From: Lachnospiraceae bacterium
Lineage (GTDB): Bacteria; Bacillota_A; Clostridia; Lachnospirales; Lachnospiraceae
Assembly (NCBI GenBank): GCA_004556565.1
Contig: SFGN01000134.1
Location: 1-5,315, forward strand
Direction: 5' to 3'
DNA: 5,315 bases
Program-made: the position numbers and the translations under genes
The notes under the pieces: model-generated
Seen by the model: the letters and a program-made list of their open reading frames with translations, nothing else
Told to the model about the DNA's origin: nothing
Database searches by the model: none
Shown here: piece after piece, positions 5,119-5,315 of the stretch
Layout of the letters: each line of letters starts with the position of its first letter
Numbering within the stretch: the stretch's first letter is position 1

Positions 5119-5187
5119 TTAAATTATGCATTTATTGTTAACTTCCCAATATAAATTCCACTCAGCAAGAATTAATTAAATTTTATG

Positions 5188-5216
5188 AAAAAAGTCCGAA
5201 AAATCGGGCTTTTTTT
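5188..5216. terminator. Strong bidirectional intrinsic terminator
   Basis: AAAAAAGTCCG (5188-5198) pairs with CGGGCTTTTTT (5205-5215) with one G·U and a 6-nt loop. T-runs are present on either strand (5210-5216 on +, complement of 5188-5193 on -). No + strand gene lies upstream, so its main job is probably to stop transcripts from the right before the hicAB promoter. Confidence 0.75.
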
Positions 5217-5259
5217 CTGTCAAGCATTTTTGAAAATGTCCTAAAATAAGTGAAACATT

Positions 5260-5289
5260 AGCCCCGTCAATTCGGGGCTGTTTTATTTT
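5260..5289 (+). terminator. GC-rich hairpin, terminator on the + strand
   Basis: AGCCCCG (5260-5266) and CGGGGCT (5273-5279) form a perfect 7-bp stem with loop TCAATT, followed on the + strand by GTTTTATTTT. On the - strand it is followed by AATGTTTC, so it is weak there. It lies directly after the stop of the possible gene end at 5283-5315 and may still act with the 5188-5216 hairpin to insulate the region. Confidence 0.6.
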
Positions 5290-5315
5290 GGGAATCCTAC
5301 TCGGTGATGATTAAA
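5283..5315 (-). CDS. Possible C-terminal stub of a gene entering from the right
   Basis: Read leftward from the window edge, one frame is open for 10 codons (FNHHRVGFPK) and ends at TAA (5285-5283), immediately before the GC-rich hairpin. The other two - strand frames stop at once or within six codons. The stop followed by a hairpin looks like a gene end, but ten codons are too few to identify a family and could be chance. Confidence 0.25.
   Translation of the reverse strand, partial: FNHHRVGFPK

Larger units (their letters stand above)
5119..5315. other. Non-coding region upstream of hicAB
   Basis: No complete gene is visible. Apart from the two hairpins, it has a short near-palindrome CATTTT-TG-AAAATG at 5225-5238. 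No + strand promoter was recognised that would explain two tandem terminators. The last 33 bases may hold a gene end from the right. Confidence 0.5.

Noticed and set aside
5138..5164. Possible third IS end: TTAACTTCC at 5138-5146, as at 1831-1839, followed by loosely similar TATAAATTCCACTC
   Set aside because: Only the 9-mer is exact and the inner CTCTCG block needs gaps to align; too weak in AT-rich DNA to call a terminal repeat or a composite transposon around hicAB.
1..5315. CRISPR array, tRNA, rRNA or riboswitch
   Set aside because: No regularly spaced repeats, cloverleaf, rRNA motif or recognisable riboswitch core was seen on either strand by eye.

Overview
The window is AT-rich accessory DNA. 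Strong AGGAGG/GAGG-type ribosome sites, consensus sigma-A-type promoters and the protein flavour (IS4/IS1634-type transposases, HicAB, a pRiA4b ORF-3-like protein) suggest a low-GC Firmicute, probably a gut Clostridia/Lachnospiraceae member. That assignment is an inference; no housekeeping gene is present to anchor it. It holds two unrelated DDE transposon modules, a toxin-antitoxin operon and a run of terminators.

Left (1-1620, + strand): a two-gene transposition unit. A 65-residue protein resembling the small N-terminal domain of IS1634-type transposases is followed 18 nt later by a complete 442-residue IS4-type transposase with DDE and YREK signatures. A perfect GC-rich hairpin lies over the end of the first gene, just before the second gene's Shine-Dalgarno. 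The left end of this element is outside the window and its right end is not resolved.

Middle (1574-4384): about 260 bp of hairpin-rich non-coding DNA leads into a second, apparently complete element of about 2.55 kb on the - strand, bounded by 25-bp imperfect inverted repeats (1833-1857 and 4360-4384, 21/25 matches). It carries a three-gene operon: a 569-residue IS1634-type transposase, a 74-residue coiled-coil protein 5 nt downstream, and a pRiA4b ORF-3-like acidic protein whose start overlaps the previous stop. An extended -10 promoter lies inside the right end, and a 13-bp copy of the terminal repeat sits at the transcription start, which suggests self-regulation by transposase.

Right (4385-5315): a hicA-hicB operon on the - strand with a perfect-consensus promoter (TTGACA, 17 bp, TATAAT) and tandem operator-like repeats inside the spacer. 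The genes overlap by 20 nt and end at a terminator that abuts the transposon's right end. Beyond the promoter are two strong hairpins (one a bidirectional terminator) and a possible 10-residue C-terminal stub of a gene entering from the right.

The most interesting item is the middle element: a simple-looking IS carrying two conserved-looking, tightly coupled passenger genes of unknown role.
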